NCBI GenBank assembly: GCA_035771165.1
Contig: JAWNZC010000091.1
Coordinates: 1,200,501-1,264,500 of the forward strand
DNA from: Paragorgia papillata
Taxonomy: Eukaryota; Cnidaria; Anthozoa; Scleralcyonacea; Coralliidae
Direction of reading: 5' to 3'
Length of the DNA: 64,000 nt
Under the pieces are notes generated by a model. That model had not been told where the DNA came from and did no database searches. It was given only the letters and a program-made list of their open reading frames with translations. The position numbers and the translations under genes are program-made. Of the stretch, positions 23,001-37,120 are shown one piece after another. The stretch's first letter is position 1, and each line of letters opens with the position of its first letter.

Positions 23001-26000
23001 ACCGACTTTGGTTGCTATTCTGCTGTGCCAAGATAATTTTTAACTGATTTTGTTTCCTGATTACCATAATTGTATTCTGTTGTCCCACTGGAGATAATTT
23101 TAAACTGACTTTGGTTCCTGTTTACGATTATTCTGCTGTGCCACTGGAAATAATTTTTAACTGCCTTTGTTTCCTGATTACCATTATTCTGCCATGCCAC
23201 TGGAGATAATTTTTCACTGACTTTGATTCCAGATTACCATTATTGTGATGTGCCACTGGAAATAATTTTTAACTAACTTTGGTTCCCGATTACCACTATT
23301 CTGCTATGACAAGATAATTTTAAACTGACTTTGGTTGCTGTTTACCATTATTCTGCTGTGCCACTGGAAATAATTTTTAACTGACTTTGGTTGCTATTCT
23401 GCTGTGACAAGATAATTGGTAACTGACTTTGGTTTCTGGTTGCCATTATTCTGCTGTGCCAAGATAATTTTTAACTGACTTTGGTTCCTGATTACCATTA
23501 TTCTGCTGTGCCACTGAAGATAATTTTTGACTGACTTTGTTTCCTGATTACCATTAATCTGCCATGCCACTGGAGATAATTTTAACTAACTTTGATTCCA
23601 GATTACCATTATTCTGCTGTGCCACTGGAGATAATTTTAACTGACTTTGATTCCAGGTTGCCGTTATTCTGCTGTGCCAAGATAATTTTTAACTGCCGTT
23701 GGTTCCTGATTACCATTATTCTGCTGTGCCAATGGAGATAATTTTTAACTGACTTTTCCTGATTACCATTATTCTGCCATGCCACTGGAGATAATTTTTA
23801 ACTGACTTTGATTCCAGATTACCATTGTTGTGCTGTGCCACTGGATATAATTTTAACTGTCTTTGGTTCCTGATTACCATCATTCTGCTGTGCAAAGATA
23901 ATTTTTAACTGCCTTTGGTTCCTGGTTGCCATTATTTTGCTGTGCCAAGATAATTTTAAACTGACTTTGGTTCCTGATTACCATTATTCTACTGTGCCAA
24001 GATAATTTTTAACTGATTTTGTTTCCTGATTACCATAATTCTGTTGTCCCACTGGAGATAATTTTTAACTGACTTTGGTTCCTGGTTGCCATTATTCTGC
24101 TGTGCCAAGATAATTTTTAACTGACGTTGGTTCCTGATTACCATTATTCTGTTGTGCCACTGGAGATAATTTTTAACTGACTTTGGTTCCTGATTACCGT
24201 CATTCTGCTGTGCCAAGATAATTTTTAACTGATTTTGTTTCCTGATTACCATAATTGTATTCTGTTGTGCCACTGGAGATAATTTTTAACTGACTTTGGT
24301 TTCTGGTTGCCATTATTCTGCTGTGCCAAGATTATTTTTAAACTGACTTTGGTTCCTGTTTACCATTATTCTGCTCTGCCACTGGAAATAATTTTTAACC
24401 GACTTTGGTTGCTATTCTGCTGTGACAAGATAATTGTTAACTGACTTTGGTTCCGGATTACCATTATTCTACTGTGCCAAGATTATTTTAAACTGACTTT
24501 GGTCCCTGTTTACCATTATTCTGCTGTGCCACTGGAAATAATTTTTAACCGACTTTGGTTGCTATTCTGCTGTGCCAAGATAATTTTTAACTGATTTTGT
24601 TTCCTTATTACCATAATTGTATTCTGTTGTCCCACTTGAGATAATTTTAAACTGACGGTTGGTTCCTGATTACCATTATTCTGCTGTGCCACTGGAGATA
24701 ATTTTTAACTGACTTTGATTCCAGATTACCATTGTTCTGCTGTGCCAATGGATATAATTTTAACTGTCTTTGGTTCCTGATTACCATCATTCTGCTGTGC
24801 AAAGATAATTTTTAACTGCCTTTGGTTCCTGGTTGCCATTATTTTGCTGTGCCAAGATAATTTTAAACTGACTTTGGTTCCTGATTACCATTATTCTACT
24901 GTGCCAAGATAATTTTTAACTGATTTTGTTTCCTGATTACCATAATTGTATTCTGTTGTCCCACTGGAGATAATTTTTAACTGACTTTGGTTCCTGGTTG
25001 CCATTATTCTGCTGTGCCAAGATAATTTTTAACTGACGTTGGTTCCTGATTACCATTATTCTGTTGTGCCACTGGAGATAATTTTTAACTGACTTTGGTT
25101 CCTGATTACCGTCATTCTGCTGTGCCAAGATAATTTTTAACTGATTTTGTCTCTTGATTACCATAATTGTATTCTGTTGTGCCACTGGAGATAATTTTTA
25201 ACTGACTTTGGTTTCTGGTTGCCATTATTATGCTGTGCCAAGATTATTTTAAACTGACTTTGGTTCCTGTTTACCATTATTCTGCTCTGCCACTGGAAAT
25301 AATTTTTAACTGACTTTGGTTGCTATTCTGCTGTGACAAGATAATTGTTAACTGACTTTGGTTCCTGATTACCATTATTCTGCTGTGCGAAGATAATTTT
25401 TAACTGATTTTGTTTCCTGGTTACCATAATTGTATTCTGTTGTGCCACTGGAGATAATATTTAACTGACTTTGTTTCCTGATTACCGTTATTCTGCTGTG
25501 CCACTGGAGATAATTTTAACTGACTTTGATTCCTGGTTGCCGTTATTCTGCTGTGCCAAGATAATTTTTAACTGACGTTGGTTCCTGATTACCATTATTC
25601 TGCTGTGCCACTGGAGATAATTTTTAACTGACTTTGATTCCAGATTACCACTGTTCTGCTGTGCCACTGGATATAATTTTAACTGTCTTTGGTTCCTGAT
25701 TACCATCATTCTGCTGTGCAAAGATAATTTTTAACTGCCTTTGGTTCCTGATTACCATTAATCTGCCATGCCACTGGAGATAATTTTAACTGACTTTGAT
25801 TCCAGATTACCATTATTCTGCTGTGCCACTGGAGATAATTTGAACTGACTTTGATTCCAGATTACCATTGTTCTGCTATGCCACTGGATATAATTTTAAC
25901 TGTCTTTGGTTCCTGATTACCATCATTCTGCTGTGCAAAGCTAATTTTTAACTGCCTTTGGGTTCCTGGTTGCCATTATTCTGCTGTGCCAAGATAATTT

Positions 26001-29000
26001 TAAACTGACTTTGGTTGCTGTTTACCATTATTCTGCTGTGCCACTGGAGATAATTTTAACTGACTTTGATTCCCGGTTGCCGTTATTCTACTGTGGCAAG
26101 ATAATTTTTAACTCACGTTGATTCCTGATTACCATTATTCTGCTGTGCCACTGGAGATAATTTTTAACTGACTTTGATTCCAGATTACCATTGTTCTGCT
26201 GTGCCACTGGATATAATTTTAACTGTCTTTGGTTCCTGATTACCATCATTCTGCTGTGCAAAGCTAATTTTTAACTGCCTTTGGTTCCTGGTTGCCATTA
26301 TTCTGCTGTGCCAAGATAATTTTAAACTGACTTTGGTTGCTGTTTACCATTATTCTGCTGTGCCACTGGAAATAATTTTTAACAGACTTTGGTTGCTATT
26401 CTGCTGTGACAAGATAATTGGTAACTGACTTTGGTTCCTGGTTGCCATTATTCTGCTGTGCCAAGATTATTTTAAACTGACTTTGGTTCCTGTTTACCAT
26501 TATTCTGCTGTGCCACTGGAAATAATTTTTAACTGACTTTGGTTGCTATTCTGCTGTGACAAGATAATTGTTAACTGACTTTGGTTCCTGATTACCATTA
26601 TTCTGCTGTGCCAAGATAATTTTTAACTGATTTTGTTTCCTGATTACCATAATTGTATTCTGTTGTCCCACTGGAGATAATTTTTAACTGACTTTGGTTC
26701 CTGAATTATTCTGCAGTGCCACTGGAGATAATATTTAACTGACTTTGTTTCCTAATTACCATTAATCTGCCATGCCACTGGAGATAATTTTAACTGACTT
26801 TGATTCCAGATTACCATTATTCTGCTGTGCCACTGGAGATAATTTGAACTGACTTTGATTCCAGATTACCATTGTTCTGCTGTGCCACTGGATATAATTT
26901 TAACTGTCTTTGGTTCCTGATTACCATCATTCTGCTGTGCAAAGCTAATTTTTAACTGATTTTGTTTCCTGATTACCATAATTGTATTCTGTTGTGCCAC
27001 TCGAGATAATTTTTAACTGACTTTGGTTCCTGGTTGCCATTATTCTGCTGTGCCAAGATTATTTTAAACTGACTTTGGTTCCTGTTTACCATTATTCTGC
27101 TGTGCCACTGGAAATAATTTTTAACCGACTTTGGTTGCTATTCTGCTGTGCCAAGATAATTTTTAACTGATTTTGTTTCCTTATTACCATAATTGTATTC
27201 TGTTGTCCCACTGGAGATAATTTTAAACTGACTTTGGTTCCTGTTTACGATTATTCTGCTGTGCCACTGGAAATAATTTTTAACTGACTTTGTTTCCTGA
27301 TTACCATTATTCTGCCATGCCACTGGAGATAATTTTTCACTGACTTTGATTCCAGATTACCATTATTCTGATGTGCCACTGGAAATAATTTTTAACTAAC
27401 TTTGGTTCCCGATTACCACTATTCTGCTATGACAAGGATAATTTTAAACTGACTTTGGTTGCTGTTTACCATTATTCTGCTGTGCCACTGGAAATAATTT
27501 TTAACTGACTTTGGTTGCTATTCTGCTGTGACAAGATAATTGGTAACTGACTTTGGTTTCTGGTTGCCATTATTCTGCTGTGCCAAGATAATTTTTAACT
27601 GACTTTGGTTCCTGATTACCATTATTCTGCTGTGCCACTGAAGATAATTTTTGACTGACTTTGTTTCCTGATTACCATTAATCTGCCATGCCACTGGAGA
27701 TAATTTTAACTAACTTTGATTCCAGATTACCATTATTCTGCTGTGCCACTGGAGATAATTTTAACTGACTTTGATTCCAGGTTGCCGTTATTCTGCTGTG
27801 CCAAGATAATTTTTAACTGACGTTGGTTCCTGATTACCATTATTCTGCTGTGCCACTGGAGATAATTTTTAACTGACTTTTCCTGATTACCATTATTCTG
27901 CCATGCCACTGGAGATAATTTTTAACTGACTTTGATTCCAGATTACCATTGTTCTGCTGTGCCACTGGATATAATTTTAACTGTCTTTGGTTCCTGATTA
28001 CCATCATTCTGCTGTGCAAAGATAATTTTTAACTGCCTTTGGTTCCTGGTTGCCATTATTCTGCTGTGCCAAGATAATTTTAAACTGACTTTGGTTGCTG
28101 TTTACCATTATTCTGCTGTGCCACTGGAAATAATTTTTAACCGACTTTGGTTGCTATTCTGCTGTGCCAAGATAATTTTTAACTGATTTTGTTTCCTGAT
28201 TACCATAATTGTATTCTGTTGTCCCACTGGAGATAATTTGAAACTGACTTTGGTTCCTGTTTACGATTATTCTGCTGTGCCACTGGAAATAATTTTTAAC
28301 TGCCTTTGTTTCCTGATTACCATTATTCTGCCATGCCACTGGAGATAATTTTTCACTGACTTTGATTCCAGATTACCATTATTGTGATGTGCCACTGGAA
28401 ATAATTTTTAACTAACTTTGGTTCCCGATTACCACTATTCTGCTATGACAAGATAATTTTAAACTGACTTTGGTTGCTGTTTACCATTATTCTTCTGTGC
28501 CACTGGAAATAATTTTTAACTGACTTTGGTTGCTATTCTGCTGTGACAAGATAATTGGTAACTGACTTTGGTTTCTGGTTGCCATTATTCTGCTGTGCCA
28601 AGATAATTTTTAACTGACTTTGGTTCCTGATTACCATTATTCTGCTGTGCCACTGAAGATAATTTTTGACTGACTTTGTTTCCTGATTACCATTAATCTG
28701 CCATGCCACTGGAGATAATTTTAACTAACTTTGATTCCAGATTACCATTATTCTGCTGTGCCACTGGAGATAATTTTAACTGACTTTGATTCCAGGTTGC
28801 CGTTATTCTGCTGTGCCAAGATAATTTTTAACTGCCGTTGGTTCCTGATTACCATTATTCTGCTGTGCCAATGGAGATAATTTTTAACTGACTTTTCCTG
28901 ATTACCATTATTCTGCCATGCCACTGGAGATAATTTTTAACTGACTTTGATTCCAGATTACCATTGTTCTGCTGTGCCACTGGATATAATTTTAACTGTC

Positions 29001-29439
29001 TTTGGTTCCTGATTACCATCATTCTGCTGTGCAAAGATAATTTTTAACTGCCTTTGGTTCCTGGTTGCCATTATTTTGCTGTGCCAAGATAATTTTAAAC
29101 TGACTTTGGTTCCTGATTACCATTATTCTACTGTGCCAAGATAATTTTTAACTGATTTTGTTTCCTGATTACCATAATTGTATTCTGTTGTCCCACTGGA
29201 GATAATTTTTAACTGACTTTGGTTCCTGGTTGCCATTATTCTGCTGTGCCAAGATAATTTTTAACTGACGTTGGTTCCTGATTACCATTATTCTGTTGTG
29301 CCACTGGAGATAATTTTTAACTGACTTTGGTTCCTGATTACCGTCATTCTGCTGTGCCAAGATAATTTTTAACTGATTTTGTTTCCTGATTACCATAATT
29401 GTATTCTGTTGTGCCACTGGAGATAATTTTTAACTGACT

Positions 29440-32300
29440 TTGGTTTCTGGTTGCCATTATTCTGCTGTGCCAAGATTATTTTAAACTGACTTTGGTTCCT
29501 GTTTACCATTATTCTGCTCTGCCACTGGAAATAATTTTTAACCGACTTTGGTTGCTATTCTGCTGTGACAAGATAATTGTTAACTGACTTTGGTTCCGGA
29601 TTACCATTATTCTACTGTGCCAAGATTATTTTAAACTGACTTTGGTCCCTGTTTACCATTATTCTGCTGTGCCACTGGAAATAATTTTTAACCGACTTTG
29701 GTTGCTATTCTGCTGTGCCAAGATAATTTTTAACTGATTTTGTTTCCTTATTACCATAATTGTATTCTGTTGTCCCACTTGAGATAATTTTAAACTGACG
29801 TTGGTTCCTGATTACCATTATTCTGCTGTGCCACTGGAGATAATTTTTAACTGACTTTGATTCCAGATTACCATTGTTCTGCTGTGCCACTGGATATAAT
29901 TTTAACTGTCTTTGGTTCCTGATTACCATCATTCTGCTGTGCAAAGATAATTTTTAACTGCCTTTGGTTCCTGGTTGCCATTATTTTGCTGTGCCAAGAT
30001 AATTTTAAACTGACTTTGGTTCCTGATTACCATTATTCTACTGTGCCAAGATAATTTTTAACTGATTTTGTTTCCTGATTACCATAATTGTATTCTGTTG
30101 TCCCACTGGAGATAATTTTTAACTGACTTTGGTTCCTGGTTGCCATTATTCTGCTGTGCCAAGATAATTTTTAACTGACGTTGGTTCCTGATTACCATTA
30201 TTCTGTTGTGCCACTGGAGATAATTTTTAACTGACTTTGGTTCCTGATTACCGTCATTCTGCTGTGCCAAGATAATTTTTAACTGATTTTGTTTCCTGAT
30301 TACCATAATTGTATTCTGTTGTGCCACTGGAGATAATTTTTAACTGACTTTGGTTTCTGGTTGCCATTATTATGCTGTGCCAAGATTATTTTAAACTGAC
30401 TTTGGTTCCTGTTTACCATTATTCTGCTCTGCCACTGGAAATAATTTTTAACTGACTTTGGTTGCTATTCTGCTGTGACAAGATAATTGTTAACTGACTT
30501 TGGTTCCTGATTACCATTATTCTGCTGTGCGAAGATAATTTTTAACTGATTTTGTTTCCTGGTTACCATAATTGTATTCTGTTGTGCCACTGGAGATAAT
30601 TTTTAACTGACTTTGGTTCCTGAATTATTCTGCAGTGCCACTGGAGATAATATTTAACTGACTTTGTTTCCTGATTACCGTTATTCTGCTGTGCCACTGG
30701 AGATAATTTTAACTGACTTTGATTCCTGGTTGCCGTTATTCTGCTGTGCCAAGATAATTTTTAACTGACGTTGGTTCCTGATTACCATTATTCTGCTGTG
30801 CCACTGGAGATAATTTTTAACTGACTTTGATTCCAGATTACCACTGTTCTGCTGTGCCACTGGATATAATTTTAACTGTCTTTGGTTCCTGATTACCATC
30901 ATTCTGCTGTGCAAAGATAATTTTTAACTGCCTTTGGTTCCTGGTTGCCATTATTCTGCTGTGCCAAGATAATTTTTAACTGACTTTGGTTCCTGATTAC
31001 CATTATTCTGCTGTATCACTGAAGATAATTTTTAACTGACTTTGGTTCCTGATTACCATGATTCTGCTCTACCAAGATAATTTTTAACTGACTTTGGTTC
31101 CTGAATTATTCTGCAGTGCCACTGGAGATAATATGTAACTGACTTTGTTTCCTGATTACCATTATTCTGCCATGCCACTGGAGATAATTTTAACTGACTT
31201 TGATTCCAGATTACCATTATTCTGCTGTGCCACTGGAGATTATTTTAACTGACTTTGATTCCTGGTTGCCGTTACTCTGCTGTGCCAAGATAATTTTTAA
31301 CTGTCTTTGGTTCGTGATTACCATTATTCTGCTGTGCCACTGGAGATAATTTTTAACTGACTTTGATTCCAGATTACCACTGTTCTGCTGTGCCACTGCA
31401 TATAATTTTAACTGTCTTTGGTTCCTGATTACCATCATTCTGCTGTGCAAAGATAATTTTTAACTGCCTTTGGTTCCTGGTTGCCATTATTCTGCTGTGC
31501 CAAGATAATTTTTAACTGACTTTGGTTCCTGATTACCATTATTCTGCTGTGCCACTGAAGATAATTTTTAACTGACTTTGGTTCCTGATTACCATTATTC
31601 TGCTGTGCCACTGGAGATAATTTTTAACTGACTTTGATTCCAGATTACCACTGTTCTGCTGTGCCACTGCATATAATTTTAACTGTCTTTGGTTCCTGAT
31701 TACCATCATTCTGCTGTGCAAAGATAATTTTTAACTGCCTTTGGTTCCTGGTTGCCATTATTCTGCTGTGCCAAGATAATTTTTAACTGACTTTGGTTCC
31801 TGATTACCATTATTCTGCTGTGCCACTGAAGATAATTTTTAACTGACTTTGGTTCCTGATTACCATTATTCTGCTCTACCAAGATAATTTTTAACTGACT
31901 TTGGTTCCTGAATTATTCTGCAGTGCCACTGGAGATAATATTTAACTGACTTTGTTTCCTGATTACCATTATTCTGCCATGCAACTGGAGATAATTTTAA
32001 CTGACTTTGATTCCAGATTACCATTATTCTGCTGTGCCACTGGAGATAATTTTAACTGACTTTGATTCCTGGTTGCCATTACTCTGCTGTGCCAAGATAA
32101 TTTTTAACTGTCTTTGGTTCCTGATTACCATTATTCTGCTGTGCCACTGGACATAATTTTTAACTGACTTTGATTCCAGATTACCACTGTTCTGCTGTGC
32201 CACTGCATATAATTTTAACTGTCTTTGGTTCCTGATTACCATCATTCTGGTGTGCAAAGATAATTTTTAACTGACTTTGGTTCCTGATTACCATTATTCT
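29440..32300 (+). repeat. Segmental duplication inside the satellite, copy 1
   Basis: Distinctive variants such as TTGCCATTATTATGCTG, CTGTATCACTGAAG and GATAATATGTAACTG recur exactly 4822 bp to the right. Offsets drop to 4818 near the right end. Edges are approximate (about 100 bp). Confidence 0.75.
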
Positions 32301-34259
32301 GCTGTGCCACTGGAAATAATTTTTAACTGACTTTGTTTCCTGATTACCATTATTCTGCCATGCCACTGGAGATAATTTTTCACTGACTTTGATTCCAGAT
32401 TACCATTATTCTGATGTGCCACTGGAAATAATTTTTAACTAACTTTGGTTCCCGATTACCACTATTCTGCTATGACAAGGATAATTTTAAACTGACTTTG
32501 GTTGCTGTTTACCATTATTCTGCTGTGCCACTGGAAATAATTTTTAACTGACTTTGGTTGCTATTCTGCTGTGACAAGATAATTGGTAACTGACTTTGGT
32601 TTCTGGTTGCCATTATTCTGCTGTGCCAAGATAATTTTTAACTGACTTTGGTTCCTGATTACCATTATTCTGCTGTGCCACTGAAGATAATTTTTGACTG
32701 ACTTTGTTTCCTGATTACCATTAATCTGCCATGCCACTGGAGATAATTTTAACTAACTTTGATTCCAGATTACCATTATTCTGCTGTGCCACTGGAGATA
32801 ATTTTAACTGACTTTGATTCCAGGTTGCCGTTATTCTGCTGTGCCAAGATAATTTTTAACTGACGTTGGTTCCTGATTACCATTATTCTGCTGTGCCACT
32901 GGAGATAATTTTTAACTGACTTTTCCTGATTACCATTATTCTGGCATGCCACTGGAGATAATTTTTAACTGACTTTGATTCCAGATTACCATTGTTCTGC
33001 TGTGCCACTGGATATAATTTTAACTGTCTTTGGTTCCTGATTACCATCATTCTGCTGTGCAAAGATAATTTTTAACTGCCTTTGGTTCCTGGTTGCCATT
33101 ATTCTGCTGTGCCAAGATAATTTTAAACTGACTTTGGTTGCTGTTTACCATTATTCTGCTGTGCCACTGGAAATAATTTTTAACCGACTTTGGTTGCTAT
33201 TCTGCTGTGCCAAGATAATTTTTAACTGATTTTGTTTCCTGATTACCATAATTGTATTCTGTTGTCCCACTGGAGATAATTTTAAACTGACTTTGGTTCC
33301 TGTTTACGATTATTCTGCTGTGCCACTGGAAATAATTTTTAACTGCCTTTGTTTCCTGATTACCATTATTCTGCCATGCCACTGGAGATAATTTTTCACT
33401 GACTTTGATTCCAGATTACCATTATTGTGATGTGCCACTGGAAATAATTTTTAACTAACTTTGGTTCCCGATTACCACTATTCTGCTATGACAAGATAAT
33501 TTTAAACTGACTTTGGTTGCTGTTTACCATTATTCTGCTGTGCCACTGGAAATAATTTTTAACTGACTTTGGTTGCTATTCTGCTGTGACAAGATAATTG
33601 GTAACTGACTTTGGTTTCTGGTTGCCATTATTCTGCTGTGCCAAGATAATTTTTAACTGACTTTGGTTCCTGATTACCATTATTCTGCTGTGCCACTGAA
33701 GATAATTTTTGACTGACTTTGTTTCCTGATTACCATTAATCTGCCATGCCACTGGAGATAATTTTAACTAACTTTGATTCCAGATTACCATTATTCTGCT
33801 GTGCCACTGGAGATAATTTTAACTGACTTTGATTCCAGGTTGCCGTTATTCTGCTGTGCCAAGATAATTTTTAACTGCCGTTGGTTCCTGATTACCATTA
33901 TTCTGCTGTGCCAATGGAGATAATTTTTAACTGACTTTTCCTGATTACCATTATTCTGCCATGCCACTGGAGATAATTTTTAACTGACTTTGATTCCAGA
34001 TTACCATTGTTCTGCTGTGCCACTGGATATAATTTTAACTGTCTTTGGTTCCTGATTACCATCATTCTGCTGTGCAAAGATAATTTTTAACTGCCTTTGG
34101 TTCCTGGTTGCCATTATTTTCCTGTGCCAAGATAATTTTAAACTGACTTTGGTTCCTGATTACCATTATTCTACTGTGCCAAGATAATTTTTAACTGATT
34201 TTGTTTCCTGATTACCATAATTGTATTCTGTTGTCCCACTGGAGATAATTTTTAACTGA

Positions 34260-37120
34260 CTTTGGTTCCTGGTTGCCATTATTCTGCTGTGCCAAGATTA
34301 TTTTAAACTGACTTTGGTTCCTGTTTACCATTATTCTGCTCTGCCACTGGAAATAATTTTTAACCGACTTTGGTTGCTATTCTGCTGTGACAAGATAATT
34401 GTTAACTGACTTTGGTTCCGGATTACCATTATTCTACTGTGCCAAGATTATTTTAAACTGACTTTGGTCCCTGTTTACCATTATTCTGCTGTGCCACTGG
34501 AAATAATTTTTAACCGACTTTGGTTGCTATTCTGCTGTGCCAAGATAATTTTTAACTGATTTTGTTTCCTTATTACCATAATTGTATTCTGTTGTCCCAC
34601 TTGAGATAATTTTAAACTGACGTTGGTTCCTGATTACCATTATTCTGCTGTGCCACTGGAGATAATTTTTAACTGACTTTGATTCCAGATTACCATTGTT
34701 CTGCTGTGCCACTGGATATAATTTTAACTGTCTTTGGTTCCTGATTACCATCATTCTGCTGTGCAAAGATAATTTTTAACTGCCTTTGGTTCCTGGTTGC
34801 CATTATTTTGCTGTGCCAAGATAATTTTAAACTGACTTTGGTTCCTGATTACCATTATTCTACTGTGCCAAGATAATTTTTAACTGATTTTGTTTCCTGA
34901 TTACCATAATTGTATTCTGTTGTCCCACTGGAGATAATTTTTAACTGACTTTGGTTCCTGGTTGCCATTATTCTGCTGTGCCAAGATAATTTTTAACTGA
35001 CGTTGGTTCCTGATTACCATTATTCTGTTGTGCCACTGGAGATAATTTTTAACTGACTTTGGTTCCTGATTACCGTCATTCTGCTGTGCCAAGATAATTT
35101 TTAACTGATTTTGTTTCCTGATTACCATAATTGTATTCTGTTGTGCCACTGGAGATAATTTTTAACTGACTTTGGTTTCTGGTTGCCATTATTATGCTGT
35201 GCCAAGATTATTTTAAACTGACTTTGGTTCCTGTTTACCATTATTCTGCTCTGCCACTGGAAATAATTTTTAACTGACTTTGGTTGCTATTCTGCTGTGA
35301 CAAGATAATTGTTAACTGACTTTGGTTCCTGATTACCATTATTCTGCTGTGCGAAGATAATTTTTAGCTGATTTTGTTTCCTGGTTAGCATAATTGTATT
35401 CTGTTGTGCCACTGGAGATAATTTTTAACTGACTTTGGTTCCTGAATTATTCTGCAGTGCCACTGGAGATAATATTTAACTGACTTTGTTTCCTGATTAC
35501 CGTTATTCTGCTGTGCCACTGGAGATAATTTTAACTGACTTTGATTCCTGGTTGCCGTTATTCTGCTGTGCTAAGATAATTTTTAACTGACGTTGGTTCC
35601 TGATTACCATTATTCTGCTGTGCCACTGGAGATAATTTTTAACTGACTTTGATTCCAGATTACCACTGTTCTGCTGTGCCACTGGATATAATTTTAACTG
35701 TCTTTGGTTCCTGATTACCATCATTCTGCTGTGCAAAGATAATTTTTAACTGCCTTTGGTTCCTGGTTGCCATTATTCTGCTGTGCCAAGATAATTTTTA
35801 ACTGACTTTGGTTCCTGATTACCATTATTCTGCTGTATCACTGAAGATAATTTTTAACTGACTTTGGTTCCTGATTACCATGATTCTGCTCTACCAAGAT
35901 AATTTTTAACTGACTTTGGTTCCTGAATTATTCTGCAGTGCCACTGGAGATAATATGTAACTGACTTTGTTTCCTGATTACCATTATTCTGCCATGCCAC
36001 GGGAGATAATTTTAACTGACTTTGATTCCAGATTACCATTATTCTGCTGTGCCACTGGAGATTATTTTAACTGACTTTGATTCCTGGTTGCCGTTACTCT
36101 GCTGTGCCAAGATAATTTTTAACTGTCTTTGGTTCGTGATTACCATTATTCTGCTGTGCCACTGGAGATAATTTTTAACTGACTTTGATTCCAGATTACC
36201 ACTGTTCTGCTGTGCCACTGGATATAATTTTAACTGTCTTTGGTTCCTGATTACCATCATTCTGCTGTGCAAAGATAATTTTTAACTGCCTTTGGTTCCT
36301 GGTTGCCATTATTCTGCTGTGCCAAGATAATTTTTAACTGACTTTGGTTCCTGATTACCATTATTCTGCTGTGCCACTGAAGATAATTTTTAACTGACTT
36401 TGGTTCCTGATTACCATTATTCTGCTGTGCCACTGGAGATAATTTTTAACTGACTTTGATTCCAGATTACCACTGTTCTGCTGTGCCACTGAAATTTTAA
36501 CTGTCTTTGGTTCCTGATTACCATCATTCTGCTGTGCAAAGATAATTTTTAACTGCCTTTGGTTCCTGGTTGCCATTATTCTGCTGTGCCAAGATAATTT
36601 TTAACTGGCTTTGGTTCCTGATTACCATTATTCTGCTGTGCCACTGAAGATAATTTTTAACTGACTTTGGTTCCTGATTACCATTATTCTGCTCTACCAA
36701 GATAATTTTTAACTGACTTTGGTTCCTGAATTATTCTGCATTGCCACTGGAGATAATATTTAACTGACTTTGTTTCCTGATTACCATTATTCTGCCATGC
36801 CACTGGAGATAATTTTAACTGACTTTGATTCCAGATTACCATTATTCTGCTGTGCCACTGGAGATAATTTTAACTGACTTTGATTCCTGGTTGCCATTAC
36901 TCTGCTGTGCCAAGATAATTTTTAACTGTCTTTGGTTCCTGATTACCATTATTCTGCTGTGCCACTGGACATAATTTTTAACTGACTTTGATTCCAGATT
37001 ACCACTGTTCTGCTGTGCCACTGCATATAATTTTAACTGTCTTTGGTTCCTGATTACCATCATTCTGGTGTGCAAAGATAATTTTTAACTGACTTTGGTT
37101 CCTGATTACCATTATTCTGC
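34260..37120 (+). repeat. Segmental duplication inside the satellite, copy 2
   Basis: Partner of 29440-32300. It shows the same order of monomer variants with scattered single-base differences and small indels. Confidence 0.75.
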
